Shown one piece after another: positions 1-8,109 of a stretch of DNA of 64,000 nucleotides. Each line of letters starts with the position of its first letter. Positions within the stretch are counted from its first letter, which is position 1. The translations under genes were made by a program, and so were the position numbers. The stretch spans positions 1 to 64,000 of the forward strand of contig NZ_BMWG01000027.1 in NCBI RefSeq assembly GCF_014651115.1. Reading direction: 5' to 3'. The DNA is from Streptomyces inusitatus. GTDB lineage: Bacteria; Actinomycetota; Actinomycetes; Streptomycetales; Streptomycetaceae. The notes under the pieces are model-generated. The model made no database searches. It saw only the letters and a program-made list of their open reading frames with translations, and was not told the DNA's origin.

Positions 1-186
1 CACCTCGTAGCCGCGGTACTCGAACCAGCGGCGCATGATGTCGAAGTTCAGCCCGGAACGGATGTGCCCGATGTGCGGGGCGGCCTGGACGGTCGCACCA
101 CAGAGGTAGATCGAGACGCAGCCCGGAATGAGCGGGGTGAAGTCACGGATCTGCCGGGCGCTGGTGTCGTACAGGCGAATGGTCAC
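1..186 (-). CDS. cysS: Cysteinyl-tRNA synthetase, N-terminal 62 residues (gene runs off the window)
   Basis: Class I aminoacyl-tRNA synthetase that charges tRNA-Cys in the cytoplasm. The visible residues run MTIRLYDTSARQ and then LCGATVQAAPHIGHIRS, which holds the PHIGH form of the HIGH nucleotide-binding motif and the zinc-ligand cysteine before it. The start is GTG at 186. A TACCCT -10-like box (193-198, minus strand) lies 6 nt upstream and there is no Shine-Dalgarno sequence, so the mRNA is probably leaderless. The 146 bp up to the next gene hold no other gene. ispF-ispD lie upstream on the same strand, the usual Streptomyces arrangement. MshC is a cysS paralogue, but its N-terminus is different and the MEP-gene context favours cysS. 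Confidence 0.93.
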   Translation of the reverse strand, partial: MTIRLYDTSARQIRDFTPLIPGCVSIYLCGATVQAAPHIGHIRSGLNFDIMRRWFEYRGYEV

Positions 187-332
187 GGAACAAGGGTAGT
201 GGCCGTATAGCAGTGCCCCGCGACCCCTGTGGATCGCGGGGCGAACTTTGTGCACCCGTACAAGTCGGCTGTGTGATCGAATACGTCCCCGGGTCGCCGT
301 CAGGGCGTCTCGGATCGCCCTCGGATCCGTCC

Positions 333-737
333 TCAGACGCGTCCGACGATCTTGCGCGGGGTGATCCGGACGATCACCCGCTGGGCGTCCTCGGCGGAGG
401 CCGGGTTGAATTCCGCGTACCCCTTGCCCGTGTACTTCCGGGACAGCTCGTCGATCAGCTCCGGGCCGCCCTCGGGGGTGAGGGTGGCCGTGCCGCGGAT
501 CTCGGCATAGGTGTACGGGGCGTCGAAGGGCTGCACGACCACGGTCACCCGGGGATCGCGGCGCAGGTTCTTCTCCTTCTGCCGGCCGACGGTGGTGGAG
601 ATCAGGAGATCGTCGCCGTCCCGCTTCACCCATACCGGGGACACCTGAGGACTGCCGTCGGGCTGAATGGTCGCGATGTGCACGAAGACGGGGCCGTCGA
701 GCAGCGTCTTCAGCTCGTCCGTGAGTGCGGCGGTCAT
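333..737 (-). CDS. PPOX-class (pyridoxamine 5'-phosphate oxidase fold) F420/flavin-dependent protein
   Basis: A 134-residue split-barrel flavin/F420-binding protein. The order is typical of the family: a helical start (TDELKTLLDGPVFVHIAT), the strand pair DGSPQVSPVWVKRDGDDLLIST, then GRQKEKNLRRDPRVTVVV. Members reduce small substrates with F420H2 or bind FMN; the substrate here is unknown. An ATG further upstream at 821 would extend the frame. I chose the ATG at 737 because it has an AAAGG ribosome site and family homology starts there. It is a single gene between ispF and cysS, all on the minus strand. Confidence 0.85.
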   Translation of the reverse strand: MTAALTDELKTLLDGPVFVHIATIQPDGSPQVSPVWVKRDGDDLLISTTVGRQKEKNLRRDPRVTVVVQPFDAPYTYAEIRGTATLTPEGGPELIDELSRKYTGKGYAEFNPASAEDAQRVIVRITPRKIVGRV

Positions 738-873
738 GGTGCGGCCTTTCTGGTGGTGGGCGGGAACGATCGTTGATCGTCGTCCGGGTAACCAGTACCC
801 GCCGGGTGAACCACGCCACACCCGGCGAATATTTCACCCCGGCCACATGGCGCGGCCGATCCCTCCGTACGGC

Positions 874-1398
874 TCAGCCGGCCGCTCCGGCGGGCCGCGC
901 GGCGGTGCGGTGGACCAGCGCGGTGGCGATGGCCGCGAGGCCCTCGGCGCGGCCGGTGAGGCCCAGGCCGTCCGTCGTGGTGCCCGAGACGGACACCGGG
1001 GCTCCGACGGCCTCGGACAGGGCCCGCTGGGCCTCCGCCCGGCGCTTGCCGATCTTCGGGCGCACCCCGATGACCTGGATGGCGACATTGCCGATCTCGA
1101 AGCCCTCGGCGCGGACGATCCGGGCGGCCTCGGTCAGCAGGGTGACCCCGGAGGCGCCGGACCACTCGGGGCGGTCGGTGCCGAAGTGCGCGCCGAGGTC
1201 GCCGACGCCGGCGGCGGAGAAGAGGGCGTCGCAGGCCGCGTGGGCGGCCACATCGCCGTCGGAGTGGCCGGCGAGGCCGTCCTCGCCCTCCCAGAGGAGT
1301 CCGGCGCACCACAGCTCGCGGCCCGCTTCAAACGCGTGTACGTCGGTCCCGACGCCGATGAGCGGCAGCGGGGGCGGCAGGGTGTCAGAAGCCGTCAT
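874..1398 (-). CDS. ispF: 2-C-methyl-D-erythritol 2,4-cyclodiphosphate synthase
   Basis: MEP isoprenoid pathway enzyme that converts CDP-methylerythritol 2-phosphate to the cyclic diphosphate with release of CMP. It acts as a cytoplasmic trimer. The metal-binding GTDVHAF motif sits at about residues 17-23, followed by AGHSDGDVAAHAACDALF and the C-terminal TTTDGLGLTGR signature. At 174 residues it has full family length. Its ATG overlaps the 3' end of ispD by 14 bp, so the two are translationally coupled. Start and length leave little doubt. Confidence 0.97.
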   Translation of the reverse strand: MTASDTLPPPLPLIGVGTDVHAFEAGRELWCAGLLWEGEDGLAGHSDGDVAAHAACDALFSAAGVGDLGAHFGTDRPEWSGASGVTLLTEAARIVRAEGFEIGNVAIQVIGVRPKIGKRRAEAQRALSEAVGAPVSVSGTTTDGLGLTGRAEGLAAIATALVHRTAARPAGAAG

Positions 1399-2134
1399 TG
1401 GCCCTCCTGCGGGCGAGTACGGCCTCGGCCAGTACGAGATCGAGCGGACGGGTCACCTTGAACGCCTCCTCGTGTCCGGGCACGACCACGACGGGCTCAC
1501 CGAGCCGCTCGACCAGCCCGGCGCAGTCGGTCGCGCCCTCGCCGGACGGGCTCCGCGACGCGCCGTGCGCACGGACCAGGGTGGCGCGGTCGAAGCCCTG
1601 CGGGGTCTGTACGGCGCGGAGCCTGGACCGCTCGGGGGTGGCGACGACGGGCTCGGGCGCGTTCCCCGGGCCCGGCTCGACCTCTTTGACGGTGTCGGCG
1701 AGGGGCAGGGCGGGGACGACGGCCCGCGCCCCGTCCCGGACGGCCTCGACGACCGCGTCGACGGTGTCGACCGGCACCAGGGGGCGCGCGGCGTCGTGGA
1801 CGAGGACGGTGGTGACGGATTCGGGGAGGGCGTCGAGTCCGAGCCGTACCGACTCCTGGCGGTTCTCGCCGCCGGGCACGACGAGGACGTCGGTGCGGTC
1901 GGGGAGGACGAGATCGGCGAGGAGGTTCCGTACGGAAGCGGTGTCCTCGGGCGGTGCGACGACCACGACGAGGGTGACGGCGTTGGAGGCCGCCATGGCG
2001 CGGACGGCGTGGACGAGGATGGGCGTGCCGTTGAGCGTGCGGAGCGCCTTGGGGGCGCCGGGGCCCATGCGTACGCCCCGGCCGGCGGCCGGGATCACGG
2101 CTGCGGTGCGGGACGGCTGCGATGCGTCTGTCAT
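1385..2134 (-). CDS. ispD: 2-C-methyl-D-erythritol 4-phosphate cytidylyltransferase
   Basis: Transfers CMP from CTP to methylerythritol 4-phosphate, the third MEP-pathway step. The CTP-binding loop AAVIPAAGRGVRMG lies near the N-terminus and is followed by APKALRTLNG. VLVHDAARPLVP and the substrate-binding TPQGFDR segment are also present. The frame is open to 2257, but the ATG at 2134 (MTDASQPSRT) gives the normal length of 249 aa and begins just before the conserved strand. ispD-ispF form an operon downstream of carD, as in other actinobacteria. Confidence 0.96.
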   Translation of the reverse strand: MTDASQPSRTAAVIPAAGRGVRMGPGAPKALRTLNGTPILVHAVRAMAASNAVTLVVVVAPPEDTASVRNLLADLVLPDRTDVLVVPGGENRQESVRLGLDALPESVTTVLVHDAARPLVPVDTVDAVVEAVRDGARAVVPALPLADTVKEVEPGPGNAPEPVVATPERSRLRAVQTPQGFDRATLVRAHGASRSPSGEGATDCAGLVERLGEPVVVVPGHEEAFKVTRPLDLVLAEAVLARRRANDGF

Positions 2135-2409
2135 CGGTTGTACTCCGGCAGGTTTGTTTCCTTGGCCGACATGGGTATGGCCACAGCGTGCCGGGCGCGA
2201 CGCTTTGACGGACCCTTCCGTGACCACTGGTCTGCGCCAGCCGTCCGGGCCCGGCACACCACAGGAGTCAGGTGGTGCTGCTGTGCGTGGGGCACCTCGT
2301 GGGAGATCCGCGGGGTGGACACGAACATGCCGCAGCGCCCGGCGACAGCACCGTGATCAAAGATGATCATGGCACGTCAGCGGGCACCGCGGCATTGGTG
2401 CGTCGTGCG

Positions 2410-2892
2410 TCAGGACGCGAGGACCTCGTCGAGCAGAGCCTCGGCCTTGTCTTCGTTGGTGTTCTCCGCGAGGGCGAGCTCGCTCACCAGGATCTGGCGA
2501 GCCTTGGCGAGCATTCGCTTCTCACCTGCGGAAAGACCGCGCTCACGCTCACGGCGCCACAGGTCGCGCACGACTTCGGCGACCTTGATGACATCGCCGG
2601 ACGCGAGCTTCTCAAGATTTGCCTTGTAGCGGCGGGACCAGTTCGTCGGCTCTTCGGCGTACGGCGCGCGCAGCACCTCGAAGACCCGGTCGAGCCCGTC
2701 CTGGCCGACCACATCGCGCACACCGACGAACTCCGCATTGTCCGCCGGCACACGAACCGTCAGGTCGCCCTGGGCGACCTTGAGCACCAAGTAGGTCTTG
2801 TCCACGCCTTTGATCTGGCGAGTTTCGATGGCCTCGATCAGCGCGGCCCCGTGATGGGGATAGACCACGGTGTCGCCAACCTTGAACGTCAT
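2410..2892 (-). CDS. carD: CarD-family RNA polymerase-binding transcription regulator
   Basis: A 160-residue global regulator that stabilises the RNA polymerase open complex at housekeeping promoters. The N-terminal Tudor-like RNAP-interacting domain (MTFKVGDTVVYPHHGAALIEAIE) binds the beta subunit. The C-terminal helical DNA-binding part has the family pattern NWSRRYKANLEKLASGD and a W-containing DLWRRERER helix. A GGAAGGGG ribosome site lies about 10 nt upstream of the ATG. Family length and both halves are intact. It lies upstream of ispD on the same strand, with about 275 bp between them. Confidence 0.97.
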   Translation of the reverse strand: MTFKVGDTVVYPHHGAALIEAIETRQIKGVDKTYLVLKVAQGDLTVRVPADNAEFVGVRDVVGQDGLDRVFEVLRAPYAEEPTNWSRRYKANLEKLASGDVIKVAEVVRDLWRRERERGLSAGEKRMLAKARQILVSELALAENTNEDKAEALLDEVLAS

Positions 2893-3672
2893 GTGACAGG
2901 TACCCCTTCCGTGGCTATCCAGGGTAACACGGATACAGCTTCTTCTGAATGGCGTTTTCGCAGGTCAGGGCATATCTCGGGGCTTGACAACAACGACAGG
3001 ATCGTGCTGCGGACGGGTTCCGGAAGGGGGTATTCGCAGGTGGGAGCGGCTGCACAAGGGAAGGGAAACGGGTGCGCCACGCCGGGCCTGAGACGCTCAG
3101 GAGAGGGTGAACGTCCCGATTTGCCGGGTTCTCGACGGTGAACTTCCCCTACTCCGTTCGGCCGTCGGTCACCCGTACGGACGCTTCGGCCGGGAATCCG
3201 GAATTGATCAACGAAGTCACGCCGAAGGTATTCCCGGGAATGCTCTCCGGGGGACGGAATTGATCATCGGCGATATGTGAGCGGGCCCGTAAACGGCCGG
3301 CCCCGGACTTCGGCCCGGGACTTCCGCGTGACACCTACGGAACACCTCCGGAACACCACCCGTAACACGGCCTTGAACGGGCGCCGAACGGACGGTCGAA
3401 ACGGCGGGCGAAACGGCGGGCGAAACACCGCCGGAAGGGCGGCCCGGAAGAGCCGTGACGGGTGGGCGGAAGGCATACGCGAGGGACCCCGGAGGCCGCT
3501 GTGGCGCGAAGGGGCGGGTCGGGTGCGACCTCGGCGCGGCGGCTCTGTAATCTGGCGGCGAACTGAGGTGATCTCGGACGGTATCGCGAACTCACGCGGG
3601 CCCGGCCGCCATTGCGCCGGTTCGACCGACCCGTCAACCGTCAGCCCGCACGTCCAAGGAGATGCCGCCGCC

Positions 3673-4386
3673 GTGAGCCTCCCCCAAACTCCGCCCGGGG
3701 GCGTCCTCCGCCTTCGCCGCGGCGCCCTCGCCGTGACCGCTGTCGCGCTGTCGTTCACCGCGCTGACCGCCTGTGGCGCGGGCAACAACGCGCAGTCCCT
3801 CGGCATCAAGCCGGACACCGCCGAGGCGACGGTCGACAAGATCATCATCCAGAACGCCAACGTGATCACCCAGCCGGAGGCCGGTGCCGCGGGTCCCGCG
3901 GTCGTCTCCGCGACGGTCTTCAACAGCGGCCAGAAGGACCAGACCATCGAGTCGGTCACCCTGGCGGGCGGGGCCGGGACCGTGAAGCTCACCCCGGCGA
4001 AGGGCTCCGGCCCGATCACCGTGCCCGCGCTGGGCTCGGTCGTGATCGGCGGCAAGGGCAACGCCACCGCGGTGATCGAGGACGGCACCGCGCTGACCGG
4101 GAACATCGGCGGCATCCAGGAGACGGTCTTCCGCCTCAGCGACACGGGCGATGTGAAGCTCAAGGCCTTCGTGGTCCCCTCGACGGAGTACTTCGAGGAG
4201 TTCGGCCCGAGCAGCCTGCCGACCCCGGCCGCCCCGGCTCCCAAGGCGTCCGGCTCCCCCTCGGAGTCCGCGAGCGGCGCGCCGGGCAGCGAGGCCACGG
4301 ACCAGGCGTCCGACGCCGCCTCCGACTCCGCTTCGGACGCGCCTGCGGACTCCGCTTCGGACTCCGCCTCGCAGCCCGCGAGCTGA
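3673..4386 (+). CDS. Secreted lipoprotein of the DUF461 type
   Basis: A 237-residue envelope lipoprotein. The start is GTG at 3673 with AAGGAG upstream; the frame is open further 5' but the signal sequence begins here. The signal peptide (basic RLRRG, then a hydrophobic run) ends in a lipobox-like LTAC, with Cys at about residue 35. The mature part is a single Ig/copper-chaperone-like beta domain (VVSATVFNSGQKDQTIESVTLAGGAG). The last ~45 residues are a Ser/Ala/Asp-rich tail with repeated SDSAS units, probably a spacer. It sits between carD and phoP and faces phoP. Its function is unknown; copper or phosphate roles are only guesses. Confidence 0.8.
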   Translation: MSLPQTPPGGVLRLRRGALAVTAVALSFTALTACGAGNNAQSLGIKPDTAEATVDKIIIQNANVITQPEAGAAGPAVVSATVFNSGQKDQTIESVTLAGGAGTVKLTPAKGSGPITVPALGSVVIGGKGNATAVIEDGTALTGNIGGIQETVFRLSDTGDVKLKAFVVPSTEYFEEFGPSSLPTPAAPAPKASGSPSESASGAPGSEATDQASDAASDSASDAPADSASDSASQPAS

Positions 4387-4411
4387 CGGCCGCACTCGCG
4401 GCGCAACGCGT

Positions 4412-4454
4412 ACGGGTGGGCCCCGCCGGATCTTCTCCGGCGGGGCCCACCCGT
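4412..4454. terminator. Strong hairpin between convergent lipoprotein and phoP genes
   Basis: A perfect 19-bp inverted repeat (arms 4412-4430 and 4436-4454) around a TCTTC loop. It lies between the stop codons of the plus-strand lipoprotein gene and minus-strand phoP. There is no U-tract, as is common for GC-rich Streptomyces terminators, and it could serve both directions. Confidence 0.8.
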
Positions 4455-4525
4455 TTCCGCTGTGGGGCCCGTCCGCCCGCACCTGTGGACATGCGGACGT
4501 GCGGACGGACGGGCCCCGGGCTCGG

Positions 4526-5206
4526 CTACGGCTCGAACTTGTACCCGAGGCCGCGGACCGTCACCAGATAGCGCGGCGCGCCCGGGTCGGGCTCGATCTT
4601 GGCGCGCAGCCGCTTGACGTGCACGTCCAGCGTCTTGGTGTCGCCGACGTAGTCGGCGCCCCAGACCCGGTCGATGAGCTGCATCCGGGTGAGGACGCGG
4701 CCCGCGTTGCGCAGCAGCATCTCCAGCAGGTCGAACTCCTTGAGCGGCAGATCGACCTTGCCGCCGGAGACGGTGACCACATGGCGGTCCACGTCCATCC
4801 GGACGGGGCCGGCCTCCAGGGCCGCCGGGGTGACCTCCTCCGGCTCGCCCCGGCGGCGCAGCACGGCGCGGATGCGGGCGACCAGCTCCCGCGAGGAGAA
4901 GGGCTTGGTGACGTAGTCGTCGGCCCCTATCTCCAGTCCGACGACCTTGTCGATCTCGCTGTCCTTGGCGGTCACCATGATCACCGGGACATTGGAGCGG
5001 CCGCGTAGCTGGCGACAGACCTCGGTGCCCGGCAGGCCGGGCAGCATCAGGTCGAGAAGGACGAGGTCGGCGCCGTTGCGTTCGAATTCATCGAGCCCCT
5101 CGGGGCCCGTGGTCGCGACGGCGACCTCGAAGCCTTCCTTGCGGAGCATGTAGGACAGGGCGTCGCTGAATGATTCCTCATCCTCGACGACGAGCACTCG
5201 GGTCAC
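4526..5206 (-). CDS. phoP: Phosphate-starvation response regulator PhoP (OmpR family)
   Basis: A 226-residue response regulator. The receiver domain (1-118) has the acidic pair EDEE, phospho-acceptor Asp52 (LLDLMLP) and Lys101 (TKPFSS). The winged-helix domain (about 130-226) has LPLKEFDLLEMLLRN and ends VRGLGYKFEP. In Streptomyces PhoP binds PHO boxes, activates phosphate scavenging genes and represses antibiotic and nitrogen genes. It overlaps phoR by 4 bp (ATGA), so it is translated from the phoR transcript. The divergent phoU gene confirms that this is the Pho regulator rather than another OmpR paralogue. Confidence 0.96.
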   Translation of the reverse strand: MTRVLVVEDEESFSDALSYMLRKEGFEVAVATTGPEGLDEFERNGADLVLLDLMLPGLPGTEVCRQLRGRSNVPVIMVTAKDSEIDKVVGLEIGADDYVTKPFSSRELVARIRAVLRRRGEPEEVTPAALEAGPVRMDVDRHVVTVSGGKVDLPLKEFDLLEMLLRNAGRVLTRMQLIDRVWGADYVGDTKTLDVHVKRLRAKIEPDPGAPRYLVTVRGLGYKFEP

Positions 5207-6708
5207 GGAAGGACCTCCGGGGCAGGGATGTCGGTGTGTGGATCGGTGTCGTAGGGCCGGTCGTCGTACTGCTGGTCGAGGCGATCCGGGCGGCGGGTGT
5301 CGGTTCCGGTGGGTGAGCCGGTTCCGGGGTGAGGGTCGGGCACTGCGTGAGGGTGAGGATCGGTTCCGGACCCGAAGCCGAAGGCGGCTCCGGTTCCGGT
5401 TTCGGCTCCGGTTTCGCCGCCGGTCTCCGTTCCGGATCCGCTTCCGGGTTCGGATTCGGATTCGGATCCGAATTCGGCGGCCGTCGGGCCGTCCGGGCCG
5501 CCTTCGGGGGCGGAGGCCGTACGGTCGCGGGTGGAGCCCGCTTCGGGAAGCCTGAGCGTGAAGGTGGAGCCCTGGCCTTCGGTGCTCCAGACCGTGACTT
5601 CCCCGCCGTGCGAGGCTGCCACATGTTTGACGATCGCCAGACCGAGGCCGGTTCCTCCGGTGGCGCGGGAGCGGGCGGGGTCGACCCGGTAGAACCGCTC
5701 GAAGATGCGCTCGCGGTCCTTCTCGGGTATCCCGATGCCCTGGTCGGTGACGGCGATCTCGATCAGCCCGCCGAAGCCCCCGCTCTGGCCGGCCTCGCCC
5801 CCCGGGGAGGGGAGTCTGCGGGCCGAGATGCCGACACGGGTGCGGGCCGGCGAGTAGTTGACCGCGTTCTCCACCAGATTGCCCAGGGCGGCGGCGAGCT
5901 TGCCGCGGTTGCCCCAGATGTGCAGCCCGGAGGTGCCTCCGCTGGCCATGGTGATCTGTTTGGTGGAGGCGGGGTGCCGGGAGCGGTCGATGGCCTCGGC
6001 GACCAGCTCGTCCACCCGTACCGGCTCGGCGTCCTCCAGCGGGTCGTCGTTCTGCACCCGGGAGAGGTCGATCAGCTCCTGGACGAGATTGGTGAGCCGG
6101 GTCGCCTCGATCTGCATCCGCCCGGCGAAGCGGGAGACCGCCTCGGGGTCGTCGGACGCGTCCATGACCGCTTCCGAGAGCAGTGAGAGCGCGCCGACCG
6201 GGGTCTTCAGCTCATGGCTGACATTCGCGACGAAATCCCGCCGTACCGCTTCGATCCGCCGGGCCTCGGTGAGATCCTCGACGAGAAGGAGAACGAGACG
6301 GGAGCCGAGGGGGGCGACCCGGGCGGACACGGCGAGCGCCTCGCCGCGGCCGGTGCCGCGACGGGGAAGATCCAGCTCGACCTGTCGTATCTCGCCGTCC
6401 CGCCGGGTGTCGCGGGCCATCTGGAGCATGGCCTCGACCGTCAGTTTTCCGCCACGGACCAGACCCAGCGCATACGCCGCCGAGCTGGCCTTGACGACGG
6501 AGTCGCTCTCGTCGAGGACGACCGCGGAGGAGCGCAGAACGGACAGCACGGTGTCCACACCCGGCGGCAGCACCGCATCGGTGTGCAGTGAGGTGCGGGT
6601 GGGTCTGCGCTGGTCACGCTCGCTCCAGCGAAACGCCAGCATGGCGATCACGCCGGTCAGCAGACCGGCGATCGCAGCCACTGCGGCGACCGCCGCGTTC
6701 ACGTCCAT
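5203..6708 (-). CDS. phoR: Phosphate sensor histidine kinase PhoR with an unusual repeat-rich C-terminal tail
   Basis: A membrane kinase that phosphorylates PhoP under low phosphate. One N-terminal membrane segment (about 5-26) is followed by a PAS-like region, the HisKA dimerisation helix with His165 (VSHELKTP), and the ATPase domain with N-box NLVENAVNYS, DQGIGIP and GTGLGLAIV. The catalytic core ends near residue 390. The remaining ~110 residues are low-complexity: Gly/Ser/Glu/Thr repeats, then Pro/His/Asp-rich sequence. From memory PhoR is about 426 aa in S. coelicolor, so this tail looks like a lineage-specific expansion of short DNA repeats (about 5330-5480). The kinase part is intact. 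Confidence 0.95.
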   Translation of the reverse strand: MDVNAAVAAVAAIAGLLTGVIAMLAFRWSERDQRRPTRTSLHTDAVLPPGVDTVLSVLRSSAVVLDESDSVVKASSAAYALGLVRGGKLTVEAMLQMARDTRRDGEIRQVELDLPRRGTGRGEALAVSARVAPLGSRLVLLLVEDLTEARRIEAVRRDFVANVSHELKTPVGALSLLSEAVMDASDDPEAVSRFAGRMQIEATRLTNLVQELIDLSRVQNDDPLEDAEPVRVDELVAEAIDRSRHPASTKQITMASGGTSGLHIWGNRGKLAAALGNLVENAVNYSPARTRVGISARRLPSPGGEAGQSGGFGGLIEIAVTDQGIGIPEKDRERIFERFYRVDPARSRATGGTGLGLAIVKHVAASHGGEVTVWSTEGQGSTFTLRLPEAGSTRDRTASAPEGGPDGPTAAEFGSESESEPGSGSGTETGGETGAETGTGAAFGFGSGTDPHPHAVPDPHPGTGSPTGTDTRRPDRLDQQYDDRPYDTDPHTDIPAPEVLP

Positions 6709-6781
6709 GCTTCCAGGTTAGGCGGGCCCGCCGACATGCTCACAGCCAATCGGGTAGCGCCCCGGGGACTCGTCGCCCAGA

Positions 6782-6814
6782 GTTCACCGGGGGGACGGGG
6801 CCGGTTCATATGAC
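6782..6814 (+). promoter_or_regulatory. Candidate PHO box (PhoP operator) between phoR and phoU
   Basis: GTTCACCGGGG at 6782 and GTTCATATGAC at 6804 are 22 nt apart, exactly two 11-nt units, with a degenerate unit between. Streptomyces PhoP binds 11-nt direct-repeat units that contain GTTCA. The site is 74 bp upstream of the first phoR codon and about 100 bp upstream of phoU, suited to controlling the divergent pair. The assignment rests on repeat spacing and context. Confidence 0.7.
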
Positions 6815-6911
6815 CGGGAGTCCCCCGACGCGTTTCGGACCGACCGTGGGACCGTGGGGGTCCGAGAGCCCCATCCGGACCTCTGTTCACAAGCAGCTGA
6901 AAGGGAACTCG

Positions 6912-7589
6912 ATGCGGGACGCGTACCACGAGGAACTGGACTCGATCGGGGAAGGCCTGGTCGAGATGGCCAGGCTGGTGGGGTCGGCCATCGGGCGCGC
7001 CACCACGGCCATGCTCGACGCCGATCTCAAGCTGGCCGAAACCGTGATCGCCGCCGACCAGAAGGTCGACGACCTCCAGCACGATCTGGAGGCACGGGCG
7101 ATCGCCCTGCTGGCCCGGCAGCAGCCGGTGGCCACGGATCTGCGGATCGTGGTGACCTCGCTGCGGATGAGCGCCGACCTGGAGCGTTCGGGTGATCTGG
7201 CCCAGCATGTGGCGAAGCTCGCCCGGCTGCGCTTCCCGGACTCGGCGGTGCCCAGGGATCTCCAGGCGACGATCCTGGAGATGGGCCAGCTGGCACAGCG
7301 GCTGATGGCGAAGGCCGCCGAGGTGATCATCACCAAGGATGTCGATCTGGCGCTCCAGCTGGAGACCGACGACGACGAGATGGATCTGCTGCACCGCGCG
7401 CTCTTCCAGCATCTGATGGACGACCGCTGGAAGCACGGCATCGAGACGGCGGTCGATGTGACGCTGCTCGGCCGCTACTACGAGCGGTTCGCCGACCACG
7501 CGGTGTCGGTGGCGAAGCGGGTGGTCTATCTGGTCACCGGCGAGCACGCGGACGAGCTCCAGGCGACGCTCCCGGCGGAGGGCGCGTAG
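6912..7589 (+). CDS. phoU: Phosphate signalling protein PhoU
   Basis: A 225-residue cytoplasmic three-helix-bundle protein in two repeats. It represses phosphate-starvation signalling by bridging the phosphate transporter and PhoR. Both metal-binding helix signatures are visible: VTSLRMSADLERSGDLAQHVAK in the first repeat and LLGRYYERFADHAVSVAKRVVYLVTGE in the second. The frame is open much further upstream, but the ATG at 6912 has an AAAGGGA ribosome site and starts the conserved MRDAYHEELDSI. It is divergent from phoR with the PHO box between them. Confidence 0.96.
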   Translation: MRDAYHEELDSIGEGLVEMARLVGSAIGRATTAMLDADLKLAETVIAADQKVDDLQHDLEARAIALLARQQPVATDLRIVVTSLRMSADLERSGDLAQHVAKLARLRFPDSAVPRDLQATILEMGQLAQRLMAKAAEVIITKDVDLALQLETDDDEMDLLHRALFQHLMDDRWKHGIETAVDVTLLGRYYERFADHAVSVAKRVVYLVTGEHADELQATLPAEGA

Positions 7590-7810
7590 TCCCCGCACTC
7601 GGGGACCGGGGCTGTGCCTCCGCGCGCTGTTGACGCCCCCGCGCCGGCGGGCGTCCAATGGCGGGGGCGGCCGTTCGCGCCCGCCCGGCACAGCCATGCC
7701 CCGTACACCGTGCGGGCGGCTCTCGTGCTCGCCTTCGAGGCCGACCGTACGGCTCTGTGCGGACATGTTTCGTACGTCCTGTACGGCTCGTACGCTCATG
7801 AGGAGGGCCC

Positions 7811-7960
7811 ATGGCCGACTTCCCCACATCAGATCCCCGGCAGGAGAACCCCACCGAGGTGGGACGGCTCTCCGTCCTCGCCGCCTGCGGCTGCGGCTCG
7901 GGCTGCGGCTGCGGCTGCCAGTCCGGCGGGTCGTGCCAGTGCGGCGGCGGCTGCGGCTGA
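7811..7960 (+). CDS. 49-residue cysteine-rich small protein
   Basis: A short ORF that annotation easily misses. It starts at ATG 7811 with an ideal AGGAGG site 4 nt upstream and ends at TGA 7960. The first half (MADFPTSDPRQENPTEVGRL) is ordinary; the second half is nearly all Cys and Gly (8 Cys, in CGCGSGCGCGCQ and CQCGGGCG). That pattern suggests metal binding, as in metallothionein-like or metal-chaperone peptides, or a modified peptide precursor. It lies downstream of phoU and is followed by a hairpin. I recognise it as a kind of Streptomyces small protein but know no proven function. Confidence 0.72.
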   Translation: MADFPTSDPRQENPTEVGRLSVLAACGCGSGCGCGCQSGGSCQCGGGCG

Positions 7961-7987
7961 TCGCGGCGGCACACCCGGAGAGGCCCT

Positions 7988-8015
7988 GGCCGTACCGGAT
8001 CGTCTCGGTACGGCC
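7988..8015 (+). terminator. Hairpin after the cysteine-rich small gene
   Basis: A 10-bp perfect stem (GGCCGTACCG, 7988-7997, with 8006-8015) around an 8-nt loop, 27 bp after the small ORF. It probably ends transcription before the LamG gene. Confidence 0.6.
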
Positions 8016-8109
8016 GGGGTGTCCGGTCCTTCGGGCCGGAAACACCTTGCGGTTCCCCCCGCTTGAGTCGAAGATCATTCGAAATCCGGCACAGGATCCA
8101 GGGGGGATC

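Noticed and set aside
725..2356. Long plus-strand open frames over ispF and ispD
   Set aside because: They run antisense to clear ispF/ispD homology, are rich in Arg/Gly/Pro, and exist only because GC-rich codons avoid stops.
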